This document shows, piece by piece, positions 50,606-58,865 of a stretch of 60,797 nt of DNA. Position 1 is the first letter of the stretch; every line of letters starts with the position of its first letter. This DNA is from Acidobacteriota bacterium (GTDB taxonomy: Bacteria; Acidobacteriota; Blastocatellia; Pyrinomonadales; Pyrinomonadaceae). The stretch spans positions 1,212-62,008 of the forward strand of contig JAIVJI010000095.1 of assembly GCA_020200135.1 (NCBI GenBank), written 5' to 3'. The notes under the pieces are model-generated. The model worked only from the letters and a program-made list of their open reading frames with translations. It was not told the origin of the DNA and made no database searches. Made by a program: the position numbers and the translations under genes.

Positions 50606-51071
50606 TTAAAACCAACGGCCGGAGGAGGTATAACTCGGCCCAGCGAACTCCCTGCCCCTGTCCGTTCAACGTGGGGGCGAGCCTTAAAGAAACGTCCGTC
50701 ACGCCCACCTCATCGACCGGAATCAAGTATACCTTATCATCCACCGGATTGAGAACCGCAAACAAATCTGCCAGCCCGCGGTAACTCGACTTGACCCTGC
50801 CGTTGCCGGATTGGCTGTAGGCGTTAAAGAGGAGGACGTTATTTTTTACCCGCCCCGTCTTACACTGCACGCGCAGCAGTCGCGTCGAGTCGTCAACTAC
50901 GAAATCATACTTGTGTCCGGACCCGAAAGGCACTGACACGAGGTACCCGGCGGCGACGAAAGCTGCCAGGATTCTGGCCTCGCTCAGATTCCCCTTCTCG
51001 CCGGTCTGCAAACGTCCGCACCTGCCTCCGATTAATACGGGCTGACGACGCACGAAAAGATACTCAACCAA
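50577..51071 (-). CDS. PD-(D/E)XK homing-type endonuclease abutting tRNA-Gly
   Basis: The 164-residue protein matches the group-I-intron-associated PD-(D/E)XK family. The active-site elements are Glu in NLSEARILAAFVAAGYLVSV, Asp in GHKYDFVVDD and QCK in LLRVQCKTGRVKNN. NAYSQSGNGRVKSSYRGLAD and DKVYLIPVDEV are further family blocks. The last 10 residues are encoded by the 5' part of the tRNA-Gly gene, so the gene has no stop of its own before it. GC content is clearly lower than the neighbours. No group I intron core was seen, so it is free-standing. It probably recognises a tRNA-Gly gene. Confidence 0.82.
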   Translation of the reverse strand: MVEYLFVRRQPVLIGGRCGRLQTGEKGNLSEARILAAFVAAGYLVSVPFGSGHKYDFVVDDSTRLLRVQCKTGRVKNNVLLFNAYSQSGNGRVKSSYRGLADLFAVLNPVDDKVYLIPVDEVGVTDVSLRLAPTLNGQGQGVRWAELYLLRPLVLSGSGAMVAH

Positions 51072-51092
51072 ATTTCACGTGTCAACTGCACG

Positions 51093-51278
51093 TTATTCGG
51101 CGCGGCGGGCGTGGGTGCGGCCGCAGTCGGGGCAGGCGTGGAACTCTTCGAGGACGCCGCCGAGCGCGGGGTCGAAGCCCTCCGCGTCCGCCCCGGCGTC
51201 GGTGTATTCGACCTTTTCGGCGTGCCGGTTCGTCTCGACGCCGCAGTCCGGGCAGACCATTTTGCTCGTCTCAGTCAT
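51093..51278 (-). CDS. Small double zinc-ribbon protein
   Basis: From ATG 51278 the 61-residue product has two CxxC knuckles, MVCPDCGVETNRHAEK near the start and FHACPDCGRTHARRAE at the end, which should bind one zinc. The acidic middle (YTDAGADAEGFDPALGGVLE) is flexible. No named family. It is in line with the flavin reductase gene upstream (28 bases) and may be the last gene of that group. Confidence 0.68.
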   Translation of the reverse strand: MTETSKMVCPDCGVETNRHAEKVEYTDAGADAEGFDPALGGVLEEFHACPDCGRTHARRAE

Positions 51279-51306
51279 GCTCGATTCCCTCACCGCCCTG
51301 ACGCCG

Positions 51307-51891
51307 TCAACCCCCTTCGAGCGCCACGTGCTCGCGGCCGTGGCGGAGGACTTTCGCCATCCAGACCAGCTCCCTGAAGAACTTGTCGAGGCGGCGGACG
51401 TAGGCCGCGTCGGTCAGATTCCCCTCGGCGTCGAAAGCCTTCTGGACGGAGGAGAAGTTGCCGTCCCAGAAGACCGTCACCAGCCCCAGCTCGCGCAGAA
51501 CGGGCAGAAGGTTCTCGATGACGCGCGTCCCGCCGAAAGGGCCGGCCGAGACGCCGCAGACGCCGACCGCCTTGTGTATGTACTCCTTCAGGTTCGTGTC
51601 GAGCGCGTGCTTGAGCAGCCCCGGGTAGCCGTGGTTGTACTCTGGCACGACGAGCACGAGTGCGTCGGCGCGCGCGACCGTCTCGGTGAAGCGCACGTCG
51701 CGCGCGCCGCCGCCCTCGTCGGTGTTTGAGAGTTTAAGCTCGCGTATGTCCACCAGCTCGGTCTCGACGCCGGGGCGCTTCGCAAGCTCCGCGTGGACGA
51801 AGCGCGCGACGTGCTCGCTCATGCGCCCCTGCCTGACGGTGCCGAGGACGACGGGGATGAAGAGTGGCCGCGTGTCCGTCCGGGCGCTCAT
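51307..51891 (-). CDS. NADPH-dependent FMN reductase family flavoprotein
   Basis: The 194-residue flavodoxin-like protein has the phosphate-binding loop VVLGTVRQGRMSEHVARFV and the ring-binding segment VVPEYNHGYPGLLKHALDTN, plus VSAGPFGGTRVIENLLPVLR. It likely reduces FMN or quinones with NAD(P)H. Its start overlaps the stop of the class V aminotransferase by 4 bases, so the two are translationally coupled. The substrate is unknown. Confidence 0.9.
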   Translation of the reverse strand: MSARTDTRPLFIPVVLGTVRQGRMSEHVARFVHAELAKRPGVETELVDIRELKLSNTDEGGGARDVRFTETVARADALVLVVPEYNHGYPGLLKHALDTNLKEYIHKAVGVCGVSAGPFGGTRVIENLLPVLRELGLVTVFWDGNFSSVQKAFDAEGNLTDAAYVRRLDKFFRELVWMAKVLRHGREHVALEGG

Positions 51892-53075
51892 CCTCCGGCC
51901 TCCGTCTTCCCGCCGCCGCGCAGTTCGTCGAGCGCGCCCACGAGGCGCTCGACGTCTGTCTCGTCGTTGAAGAAGTGCGTGGCGGCGCGGAAGCCCTCTG
52001 GCTTGATGGTCACGGCCACCCGGCGGCGCGAGAGTTGGCGGACGGCGCGCGCCGGGTCTGCCGCGCGGACGAGCGTCTCGGCCGACCGCAGGCGGTCTTC
52101 GCCGAGCGGCGACAGGACTTCATGGCCCGCGGCCGTCAGGCTCTCGGTCAGGTGCCGGTTGAGCGCGAGCGCGCGGCTCTCGATTGCATCGACTCCGATT
52201 TCGAGCGCCCGGCGGGCGGCCTCGCCGAGCGCGAAGATGCCGGCGAAGTGGGGGCAGCCGGTCTCGGCGCGCGCGGCGGCGTCGCGGCGCAGCTCGTAAG
52301 AGTCGTTGCGCATCGCGAAGGGGTCTTCGACGCTCATCCAGCTCGCCGCGCGCGGCCTCGTCCGCTCCAGCAGCTCTCGCGAGAGGTAGACGAAGCCCGA
52401 CCCATACCCGGCGAGCATCCACTTGTGCCCCGTCGCGCAGAGCGCGTCCACCTTCATGCGCTTCACGTCGATGGGCAGCACGCCCGCCGACTGGCTCGCG
52501 TTGAGGACGAAGAGATGGACGCCCTTATTCTCGCCGACCTCCTCGACGGGCGTGCGCAGCCCCGTAGAGTACTGGACGTGGCTCAGGCAGATGACGGCGC
52601 GGCCTTCGCCCGCCGACGCCGCCGCGAGCACGTCCTCGGCGCGCAGCACTCCGCCCGGCGCCCTGACCATCCGCACGCGCGCGCCACGGTGCAGCCAGGG
52701 GATGGTCGTGACGGGAAACTCCAGGTCGCACGAGACGACGCGCGCGGCGCCTTCGAGCGCGTCCACGATGAGGTTCATGCCCGAAGAGGTGTTCGTCGTG
52801 AAGGCGACCTCGTCGGGCTCGGCGCCGATGAGCCGCGCCACGTCGGCGCGCGCCCGCTCGCGCCGCGCCAGCCAGTGCTCCCAGAGCCGGTCGCCCGACT
52901 CGGCCGACTCGCGGTAAAACCGCGCGGCCGCCTCCGCCACGCGGCGCGAGACGGGGCCCGCCCCGGCGCTGTTGAGGTAGGCGAAAGTTTCCGTCACGGG
53001 GAACTCGGCGCGCAGGCTCGCCCAGTCGAGGCCGCCCCCGGATGTCGCACTCAAACCTTGAGTCTCTGTCGCCAT
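51888..53075 (-). CDS. Class V aminotransferase (cysteine-desulfurase-like fold)
   Basis: The 395-residue PLP enzyme starts with WASLRAEFPVTETFAYLNSA and GPVSRRVAEAAARFYRES. The PLP lysine is in DALCATGHKWMLAGYGSGFV and the phosphate site in FTTNTSSGMNLIVDALEG. It is closest in appearance to the isopenicillin-N-epimerase-like / selenocysteine-lyase-like branch rather than to IscS, since no catalytic Cys loop was seen. The ATG at 53075 gives a normal N terminus; the frame stays open for nearly 3 kb upstream, but that part is antisense to lysA and the permease. Confidence 0.86.
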   Translation of the reverse strand: MATETQGLSATSGGGLDWASLRAEFPVTETFAYLNSAGAGPVSRRVAEAAARFYRESAESGDRLWEHWLARRERARADVARLIGAEPDEVAFTTNTSSGMNLIVDALEGAARVVSCDLEFPVTTIPWLHRGARVRMVRAPGGVLRAEDVLAAASAGEGRAVICLSHVQYSTGLRTPVEEVGENKGVHLFVLNASQSAGVLPIDVKRMKVDALCATGHKWMLAGYGSGFVYLSRELLERTRPRAASWMSVEDPFAMRNDSYELRRDAAARAETGCPHFAGIFALGEAARRALEIGVDAIESRALALNRHLTESLTAAGHEVLSPLGEDRLRSAETLVRAADPARAVRQLSRRRVAVTIKPEGFRAATHFFNDETDVERLVGALDELRGGGKTEAGG

Positions 53076-53165
53076 GTTTGACGCGTGCTTGACGCTCGAC
53101 AACTCACAGACTATCTTCGCAGAACTCACCGCGGGCAGACTTTTTTCGGACGGAGCACTGACCAG

Positions 53166-54578
53166 ATGCCAGAAACAGCGACCGCCCCGGCCTGGGCGAT
53201 CCCCGGCTACCTCGAAGCGCGCGAGGGGCGGCTCTTCATCGACGGCGCGGACTCGGCGGCGCTCGCGCGAGACTTCGAGACGCCGCTCTTCGTCTTCTCC
53301 GAGCGGCGCGTCCGCTCGAACGTCGAGCGCCTGAAGGCCGCCGCCCGTGGCGTCAACCACCCCGTCCGCTTCTTCTACGCCTCGAAGGCGAACTCGACGA
53401 TGGGGCTGCTCTCGGTCATCCGCGACGCCGGCATCGACTGCGAGGTCAACAGCGGCGGCGAGCTGTTCAAGGCGCTGCGCGCCGGCTTCCGCCCCGACCA
53501 GATCATCTTCAACGGCACGAGCAAGACCGGGCGGGAGATCGACGAGGCGGTAGGCGCCGGCATCTACTCCATCAACGCCGATTCGGTCTACGAGATCGAG
53601 CTGATTGAAGCACGCGCCCGCGCCTTGGGCAAGCGCGCCCGCGTCGCGCTCCGCCTCGTCCCAGAGATAGGCACGCGCTCGCACCTCGGGCTCCAGACCG
53701 CGCTGATGACCTCGAAGTTCGGCATCACTTCGAGCGAGGTGCTCGACGCCTTCCGCCGCGCGCTCCGCTCGCCCGAGCACCTGCACGTCACGGGCATCCA
53801 CATCCACGTCGGCTCGCAGACGCCCGACGTCGAGCCGTTCGCCGCCGCGTTCAAGACGATGTGGGAGCACCTGAAGACCATCCACGGGGAGTCGGGCCAC
53901 GCGCTCGAACACATCAACCTCGGGGGCGGCATCCCCGTCAACTACCTGCGCGACCGCTCGCAGGCCGACGAGCTGCCCGAGGGCGAGCGCGAGATGCTCG
54001 GCGCCGAGCTCGAGCCGACCGAAGTGCTCGCGGCCGCCCTGCAAGCCGCGCGCGACTCGGCGCGCGACGCCTCGGCCGAGCACCTGCTGGAGGGCGTGAC
54101 CATCCTGCTCGAACCGGGGCGCAGCGTCATCGCCGACGCGGGCGTCCTGCTCACCACCGTCCGCAACATCAAGCGCCGCCCGGAGACGGGCGACGTGTGG
54201 CTCCTGACCGACGCGGGCTTCAACCTCCTGCTCTCGATGACGACCTACAAGTGGTACTACCACGTCGTCTCGGCCACGCGCGCCGACGCGGCGGCCGACG
54301 AGCCCTACAAGGTCGCCGGCCCGCTGTGCGACTCGGGCGACGTCTACTTCGACATCGAGCGCGGCGGGCGACTGCCCGACTACCGCAAGCTCCCGCCGGG
54401 CGTGCGGCCGGGCGAGCTGCTCGCGCTGCTCAACACCGGCGCCTACACCATCGCTCAGATGTTCCCCTACAACGGCCGCCCGCTGCCGGCCGTCGTCCTC
54501 GTCCGCGAAGGCGGCCGCCCCGAGCTTATCCGCCGACGCGACACCTACGAAGACCTCCTCGCCAGCGAGGTCTGGTAA
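53166..54578 (+). CDS. lysA: Diaminopimelate decarboxylase
   Basis: The 470-residue PLP enzyme makes lysine from meso-diaminopimelate. It has the PLP lysine in VRFFYASKANSTMGLLSVIR, the glycine loop INLGGGIPVNY, and the dimer-interface active cysteine in GPLCDSGDVYFDIE. The C-terminal block LLALLNTGAYTIAQMFPYNG is typical of the family. The insert between 290 and 330 is longer than average. The ATG at 53166 was preferred to an upstream extension overlapping the divergent gene. A related arginine or carboxynorspermidine decarboxylase is possible but less likely. Confidence 0.87.
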   Translation: MPETATAPAWAIPGYLEAREGRLFIDGADSAALARDFETPLFVFSERRVRSNVERLKAAARGVNHPVRFFYASKANSTMGLLSVIRDAGIDCEVNSGGELFKALRAGFRPDQIIFNGTSKTGREIDEAVGAGIYSINADSVYEIELIEARARALGKRARVALRLVPEIGTRSHLGLQTALMTSKFGITSSEVLDAFRRALRSPEHLHVTGIHIHVGSQTPDVEPFAAAFKTMWEHLKTIHGESGHALEHINLGGGIPVNYLRDRSQADELPEGEREMLGAELEPTEVLAAALQAARDSARDASAEHLLEGVTILLEPGRSVIADAGVLLTTVRNIKRRPETGDVWLLTDAGFNLLLSMTTYKWYYHVVSATRADAAADEPYKVAGPLCDSGDVYFDIERGGRLPDYRKLPPGVRPGELLALLNTGAYTIAQMFPYNGRPLPAVVLVREGGRPELIRRRDTYEDLLASEVW

Positions 54579-54605
54579 CCGCACACGCCCGACGCGAGGG
54601 ACTTC

Positions 54606-56048
54606 ATGGCCGAGACTCCTAACAGAAACTTGACGCTGGTGCGCGGGCTGGGGCTCGTGGCGGCGGTGTCGATCATCATCGGGAACGTCATCGGGACGGG
54701 CGTCTTTCTGAAGGCGCGCGTGATGACGTGCAACGTGGGGACGCCGGGGAAGGTGCTGTTGGTGTGGGTCGTGGCCGGGCTCCTGAGCCTGGCGGGCGCG
54801 CTCACCTACGCGGAGCTGGCGGCGATGATGCCGCGCGCGGGCGGCGAGTACGTCTTCATGCGCGAGGCGTACGGCCGCGGCGCGGGCTTCCTGAGCGGCT
54901 GGATGCAGATTCTCATCGCCAAGACGGGGTCGCAGGCGTCGGTCGCGCTCATCTTCGCCGCCTCGCTCAACGACCTGACGGGCAAGTCGGTCGCGGGCCT
55001 CGGCGCTTACGGCGTGCAGTTGACGGCGATCCTCGTCATCCTCGCCATCACGCTGCTCAACTGCGCCGCCGTCAAGGTGAGCGGGTGGGTGGCGACGGCG
55101 CTCACCGGCGTCAAGCTCGCGCTCGTGGTCGGCGTCGGCCTCGGCGCGTTCCTGCTGGCGTCGGGCGACTGGGGCAACTACGCGCTCATGAACGTGGGCG
55201 GGGCGTGCGAGAAGGTGGAGCCGGGCGCGATGCTCGGCGTGGCCGGGTTCGGCGCGGCGATGCTCGGCGCGCTCTGGGGCTACGACGGCTGGAACAACCT
55301 GACGTTCGTCGCCGGCGAGGTCAAGAACCCGCAGCGCAACATTCCCGTCGCGCTCATCGGCGGCACCATCCTCATCATGCTGCTCTACGTCTTCATCAAC
55401 GCCGCTTACTTCTACGCGCTGCCGCCCACGGCCATCGCCAGCGTCCCGGCCAGCTCCTCGGTCGCCGCCGAGGTCACCAACTACTTCATGTCGCCCTTCA
55501 GCGTCTCGGCCCAGGCGCTCGTCGCCGGGCTGGTCGCCGCCGCGCTGATGGCCTCGTCGGTCGGCACGCTCCACACCTCCGTGCTGACCGGCGCGCGCGT
55601 CCCCTACGCGATGGCGCGCGACGGCCTCTTCTTCGACAACCTCTCGAAGGTCTCCGAGACGACGCGCGTCCCCGCCCGCGCCGTGCTCGCCCAGGGGCTG
55701 TGGGCCTGCGCGCTCGTCATCCTCCTCCAGAGCTTCGACAAGCTGACCGACTACGTCGTCTTCGGCTCCTACATCTTCTACGGGCTGGTCACCGCCTCCA
55801 TCTTCGTCTTCCGCCGCCGGATGCCGCACGCCGAGCGGCCGTACAAAGCCTGGGGCTACCCCGTCGTGCCCGTCCTCTTCCTGCTCGTCACGGGCTACCT
55901 GCTCGTCAACACCTTCTGGGCGGCCCCGACGGAGGCGGTCATGGGGCTGCTCCTCATCGGGCTCGGCTTCCCCGTCTACTACCTCTTCTTCCGCAACCGA
56001 CCCGCCGTCGCGCCCGAGTCGTACCAGCAAGAGGATGATTCGGGCTGA
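54606..56048 (+). CDS. APC-superfamily amino acid permease
   Basis: The 480-residue protein has about 12 membrane helices and the APC N-terminal signature GLVAAVSIIIGNVIGTGVFL, followed by LTYAELAAMMPRAGGEYVFM. The sixth-helix motif ALWGYDGWNNLTFVAGEVKN and the helix 8 block SVGTLHTSVLTGARVPYAMA are typical of the amino acid/polyamine branch (LAT-like). It lies 27 bases after lysA and is probably in the same operon, perhaps moving a cationic or neutral amino acid. The substrate is not determinable. Confidence 0.92.
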   Translation: MAETPNRNLTLVRGLGLVAAVSIIIGNVIGTGVFLKARVMTCNVGTPGKVLLVWVVAGLLSLAGALTYAELAAMMPRAGGEYVFMREAYGRGAGFLSGWMQILIAKTGSQASVALIFAASLNDLTGKSVAGLGAYGVQLTAILVILAITLLNCAAVKVSGWVATALTGVKLALVVGVGLGAFLLASGDWGNYALMNVGGACEKVEPGAMLGVAGFGAAMLGALWGYDGWNNLTFVAGEVKNPQRNIPVALIGGTILIMLLYVFINAAYFYALPPTAIASVPASSSVAAEVTNYFMSPFSVSAQALVAGLVAAALMASSVGTLHTSVLTGARVPYAMARDGLFFDNLSKVSETTRVPARAVLAQGLWACALVILLQSFDKLTDYVVFGSYIFYGLVTASIFVFRRRMPHAERPYKAWGYPVVPVLFLLVTGYLLVNTFWAAPTEAVMGLLLIGLGFPVYYLFFRNRPAVAPESYQQEDDSG

Positions 56049-56069
56049 GCCTCCGGAGCGTCACCCTCA

Positions 56070-57107
56070 ATGGCCACCACCGCCTTGAAAAGAAAATTTG
56101 ACTGGGAGCGTCTGACCGACGAGGAACTGCTCGCCATGCGGCTCTCCGACCTCCCCGTGCGCATCGAGGGGACGCCGCTCGAAGAGCGCGTCCGCCGCCT
56201 GCACTTCGAGCTGGACGAGTCGGGCCTGCGCTTCCGCCCGCACGTCTGGCTCTCCGAGGAGTGGTTCTCGCCCGACGGCGTGCCCGGCTTCGCCATCCCG
56301 TTCTACCTCGCGCACCCGCGGCTGATGAAGTTGGAGCGCCGCCAGATGCTCGAAGTCGAGGGCGGCACCGAGCGCGAGTGCCTGCGCATCATGCGCCACG
56401 AGGCGGGGCACGCCATCGACAACGCCTTCCTCTTCCGCACGCGCACGCGCTGGCGCCAGCTCTTCGGGCGCTTCAACGCCGCCTACCCCGACTCGTACCA
56501 GCCAGACCCGACCAGCCGCGACTACGTCCTCCACCTCGGCGCCTGGTACGCGCAGGCGCACCCGGCCGAGGACTTCGCCGAGACCTTCGCCGTCTGGCTC
56601 GCCACCTACGAGTCGCGCTGGCGCAGGCGCTACGCCGGCTGGGGCGCGCTCGCCAAGCTCGAATACGTCGCCCGCCTGATGCGCGACGCTGCGGGGCGCG
56701 CGCCGAAGAACCGCCGGCGCGACCGCGTCGAAGAACTCTCCGGGCTCAGGCTGACGCTCGGCGAGCACTACCGGCGCAAGCGCGAGCACTACTCCATCGA
56801 GTGGCCGACGGACTTCGACCGCGACCTGCTCCGCGTCTTCCCCGCGGCGGCGCGGCGCACCGAGAGCCCGACCGCCGCCGGCTTCCTGCGCCGCCGGGGC
56901 CGCGAGCTCGTCCACGCGGTCGCGCGCGGCACCGGGCTCCACCACTACACGCTCGCGCAGCTGCTCGCCAAAGTCGTCGAGCGCTCCCGGCTCCTCGGCC
57001 TGCGCGTCGCGGGGCCGGAGGCCGAGGCGCACGGCGGCGCGCTCGTCCTGCTCACGGTGCAGGCGATGAAGGTCGTCCACACCGGCTACCACAGGATTCC
57101 CCTATGA
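56070..57107 (+). CDS. Putative zinc metallopeptidase (zincin-like)
   Basis: The 345-residue soluble protein has an HExxH-type motif in IMRHEAGHAIDNAF, with a downstream acidic residue in HPAEDFAETFAVWLATYES as the likely third ligand or support. It begins with KRKFDWERLTDEELLAMRLS and VRRLHFELDESGLRF. It resembles a group of putative zinc-binding metallopeptidases with no proven substrate. It is followed by an ATP-grasp ligase overlapping by 4 bases. A pair of a peptidase-like and a D-Ala-D-Ala-ligase-like enzyme suggests a peptide or cell-wall modification module, by inference. Confidence 0.8.
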   Translation: MATTALKRKFDWERLTDEELLAMRLSDLPVRIEGTPLEERVRRLHFELDESGLRFRPHVWLSEEWFSPDGVPGFAIPFYLAHPRLMKLERRQMLEVEGGTERECLRIMRHEAGHAIDNAFLFRTRTRWRQLFGRFNAAYPDSYQPDPTSRDYVLHLGAWYAQAHPAEDFAETFAVWLATYESRWRRRYAGWGALAKLEYVARLMRDAAGRAPKNRRRDRVEELSGLRLTLGEHYRRKREHYSIEWPTDFDRDLLRVFPAAARRTESPTAAGFLRRRGRELVHAVARGTGLHHYTLAQLLAKVVERSRLLGLRVAGPEAEAHGGALVLLTVQAMKVVHTGYHRIPL

Positions 57108-58138
57108 AATCTCGACGGTTCAAAAAGCTCCGCGTCGCCGTCCTCTGCCACGAGAATCTCATCCCGCCCGACTCGCTCGAAGGCTACACCGAGAAGCAGG
57201 TCATCGAGTGGAAGACCGAGTACGACGTCGTCTCCGCGCTCAAGGGGATGGGGCACGAGGTCTACCCCGTCGGACTCTCGAACGAGCTGGGCATCATCCA
57301 CGTCGCCATCGACGACCACCGCCCGCACGTCGCCTTCAACCTCATCGAGGAGTTCGACGGCTACCCGCTCTTCGACCAGCACGTCGTCAGCTACCTCGAG
57401 CTGAAGGGGCAGAAGTACACGGGCTGCAACCCGCGCGGCCTGACGGTCTCGCACGACAAGGCGCTCTCGAAAAAGATTCTCGCCTACCACCGCATCCCCG
57501 TCCCACGCTTCGCCGTCTTCCCCATGAACCGGCGCGTGCGGCGCCCGGCGCGGCTGGAGTTCCCGCTGCTGGTGAAGTCGGCGACGGTCGAGGGCTCGGT
57601 CGGCATCTCGCAGGCGTCGGTGGTGCGCAGCGACGAGAAGCTGGCCGAGCGCGTCGAGTTCATCCATCGCAAGACCGCCTCGGACGCCATCGCCGAGCAG
57701 TACATCGAGGGGCGGGAGATTTACGTCGGCCTCGCCGGCAACCGCCGCGTCCAGACCTTCGCGCCGTGGGAGCACCACCTTGAGAATCTGCCCGAAGGCG
57801 CGCCCAACATCGCCACCTACCGCGTCAAGTGGGACCCCGTCTACCAGCGCGACGTCGGCTTCTCGGACGGCCCGGCCGACCTCACGCCGGAGCTGGCGCG
57901 CCGGCTCGAACACCTCTCCAAGCGCGTCTACCGCATCCTCATGCTGAGCGGCTACGCGCGGCTCGACTACCGGCTGACGCCGGACGGCCGCTTCTACCTC
58001 ATCGAGGCCAACCCCAACCCCAACGTCGCGCGCGACGACTACTTCTCCGACTCGGCAAAAAAATCGGGGCTCGACTACGAGCCCCTCCTCCAGAAGCTCA
58101 TGACGCTCGGCATGAGCTACGACGCCACGACCTTCTGA
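57104..58138 (+). CDS. ATP-grasp ligase, D-Ala-D-Ala-ligase-like
   Basis: The 344-residue protein has the ATP-grasp fold: FNLIEEFDGYPLFDQHVVSY (N domain), TVSHDKALSKKILAYHRIPV, FPLLVKSATVEGSVGISQAS and AEQYIEGREIYVGLAGNRRV. Metal ligands lie in RLDYRLTPDGRFYLIEANPN. It resembles D-Ala-D-Ala ligases but is a distinct branch, longer at the N terminus. Its ATG overlaps the stop of the metallopeptidase gene (ATGA). The pair is conserved as neighbours here only by overlap; the amino acceptor is unknown. Confidence 0.88.
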   Translation: MKSRRFKKLRVAVLCHENLIPPDSLEGYTEKQVIEWKTEYDVVSALKGMGHEVYPVGLSNELGIIHVAIDDHRPHVAFNLIEEFDGYPLFDQHVVSYLELKGQKYTGCNPRGLTVSHDKALSKKILAYHRIPVPRFAVFPMNRRVRRPARLEFPLLVKSATVEGSVGISQASVVRSDEKLAERVEFIHRKTASDAIAEQYIEGREIYVGLAGNRRVQTFAPWEHHLENLPEGAPNIATYRVKWDPVYQRDVGFSDGPADLTPELARRLEHLSKRVYRILMLSGYARLDYRLTPDGRFYLIEANPNPNVARDDYFSDSAKKSGLDYEPLLQKLMTLGMSYDATTF

Positions 58139-58141
58139 CGC

Positions 58142-58238
58142 TCACTCCCCCAGCACGGAGCGCAGCGCGCCCTCTATCTCCGGGTGCTTGAACTCGAAAC
58201 CCGCCTCCTTCAGCCGCTCTAGCTCGACGTACGCTCCT
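58142..58238 (-). pseudogene. 3'-terminal fragment of a TIGR01777-type epimerase gene
   Basis: The frame EGAYVELERLKEAGFEFKHP continues EIEGALRSVLGE and a stop. It matches the last 30 residues of the gene at 59962 (EPARLKEAGFEFKHPEIEGA LRHALGK) with DNA identity of roughly 70 of 80 bases, and has no upstream part. It marks the left edge of a segment carrying the next two genes. Confidence 0.8.
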
Positions 58239-58856
58239 TCAGGGAACAACCTCGTTACTTTCGACCGCCTTTGTTCCCACTGGGCGCGACCTCCCACCCT
58301 TCTTCGTTCTCATCTGATAGCAGAGAAAGCTTCCCACGGCGAACGACAGCCCCACGAAGACCACCGCCCAGAGCAGCGCGAGCGAAGTCCGAGTGACGGC
58401 GATGGACTTGCGCGTCCACAGCCGCTCCGCCTTGTACTCGGCCGTACTGAGTTCGTCAATCCCCAGGTCGGGGCAGCGCTCCTTAAAGACCAGCCGCGCG
58501 TCGGCCGTACACTCGTAGCCCTTGACGAAGCGCTCCTTCGTCGTCGGCACCTCGTAGGTGAAGTATGAGACCGACCCGAGGTAGACGACGCCCGTCAGCG
58601 CGAAGACGGCGACGCTGGCGAGCAGGACGCGGTTGATGACCCGCCGGCTGGAGTCGTGGTAGAACTGGAACACCAGCATCAGCGCGACCAGCTCGACGAT
58701 TGCCGTGACGGGCACTATACCCGTCGGCCACGGCGGTGAAAGCGAGGCGAGATACGCGGCGAAGGGGACGACGACGCTGCCGCCGACCACGGCCCACTGC
58801 GAGAGGCCGCGGAATTCTTTGAGGAGTAGTTTGAAGTCGTCGAGCCCGCTTGCCAT
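58239..58856 (-). CDS. Membrane protein of unknown function
   Basis: The 205-residue protein has about four membrane helices (AVVGGSVVVPFAAYLASLSP, IVPVTAIVELVALMLVFQFY, LLASVAVFALTGVVYLGSVS and LALLWAVVFVGLSFAVGSFL). A cysteine-containing loop (GYECTADARLVFKERCPDLG) lies between helices 3 and 4, possibly periplasmic with a disulfide. It ends in a basic tail. No family was recognised. It is 10 bases downstream of the exported protein gene at 58866 and looks co-transcribed with it. Confidence 0.72.
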   Translation of the reverse strand: MASGLDDFKLLLKEFRGLSQWAVVGGSVVVPFAAYLASLSPPWPTGIVPVTAIVELVALMLVFQFYHDSSRRVINRVLLASVAVFALTGVVYLGSVSYFTYEVPTTKERFVKGYECTADARLVFKERCPDLGIDELSTAEYKAERLWTRKSIAVTRTSLALLWAVVFVGLSFAVGSFLCYQMRTKKGGRSRPVGTKAVESNEVVP

Positions 58857-58865
58857 CGTCTCGCC

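Noticed and set aside
51888..56030. A 1380-codon open frame on the minus strand
   Set aside because: Only the last 395 codons look like protein (the aminotransferase). The rest is antisense to lysA and the permease and is a by-product of GC-rich codon bias.
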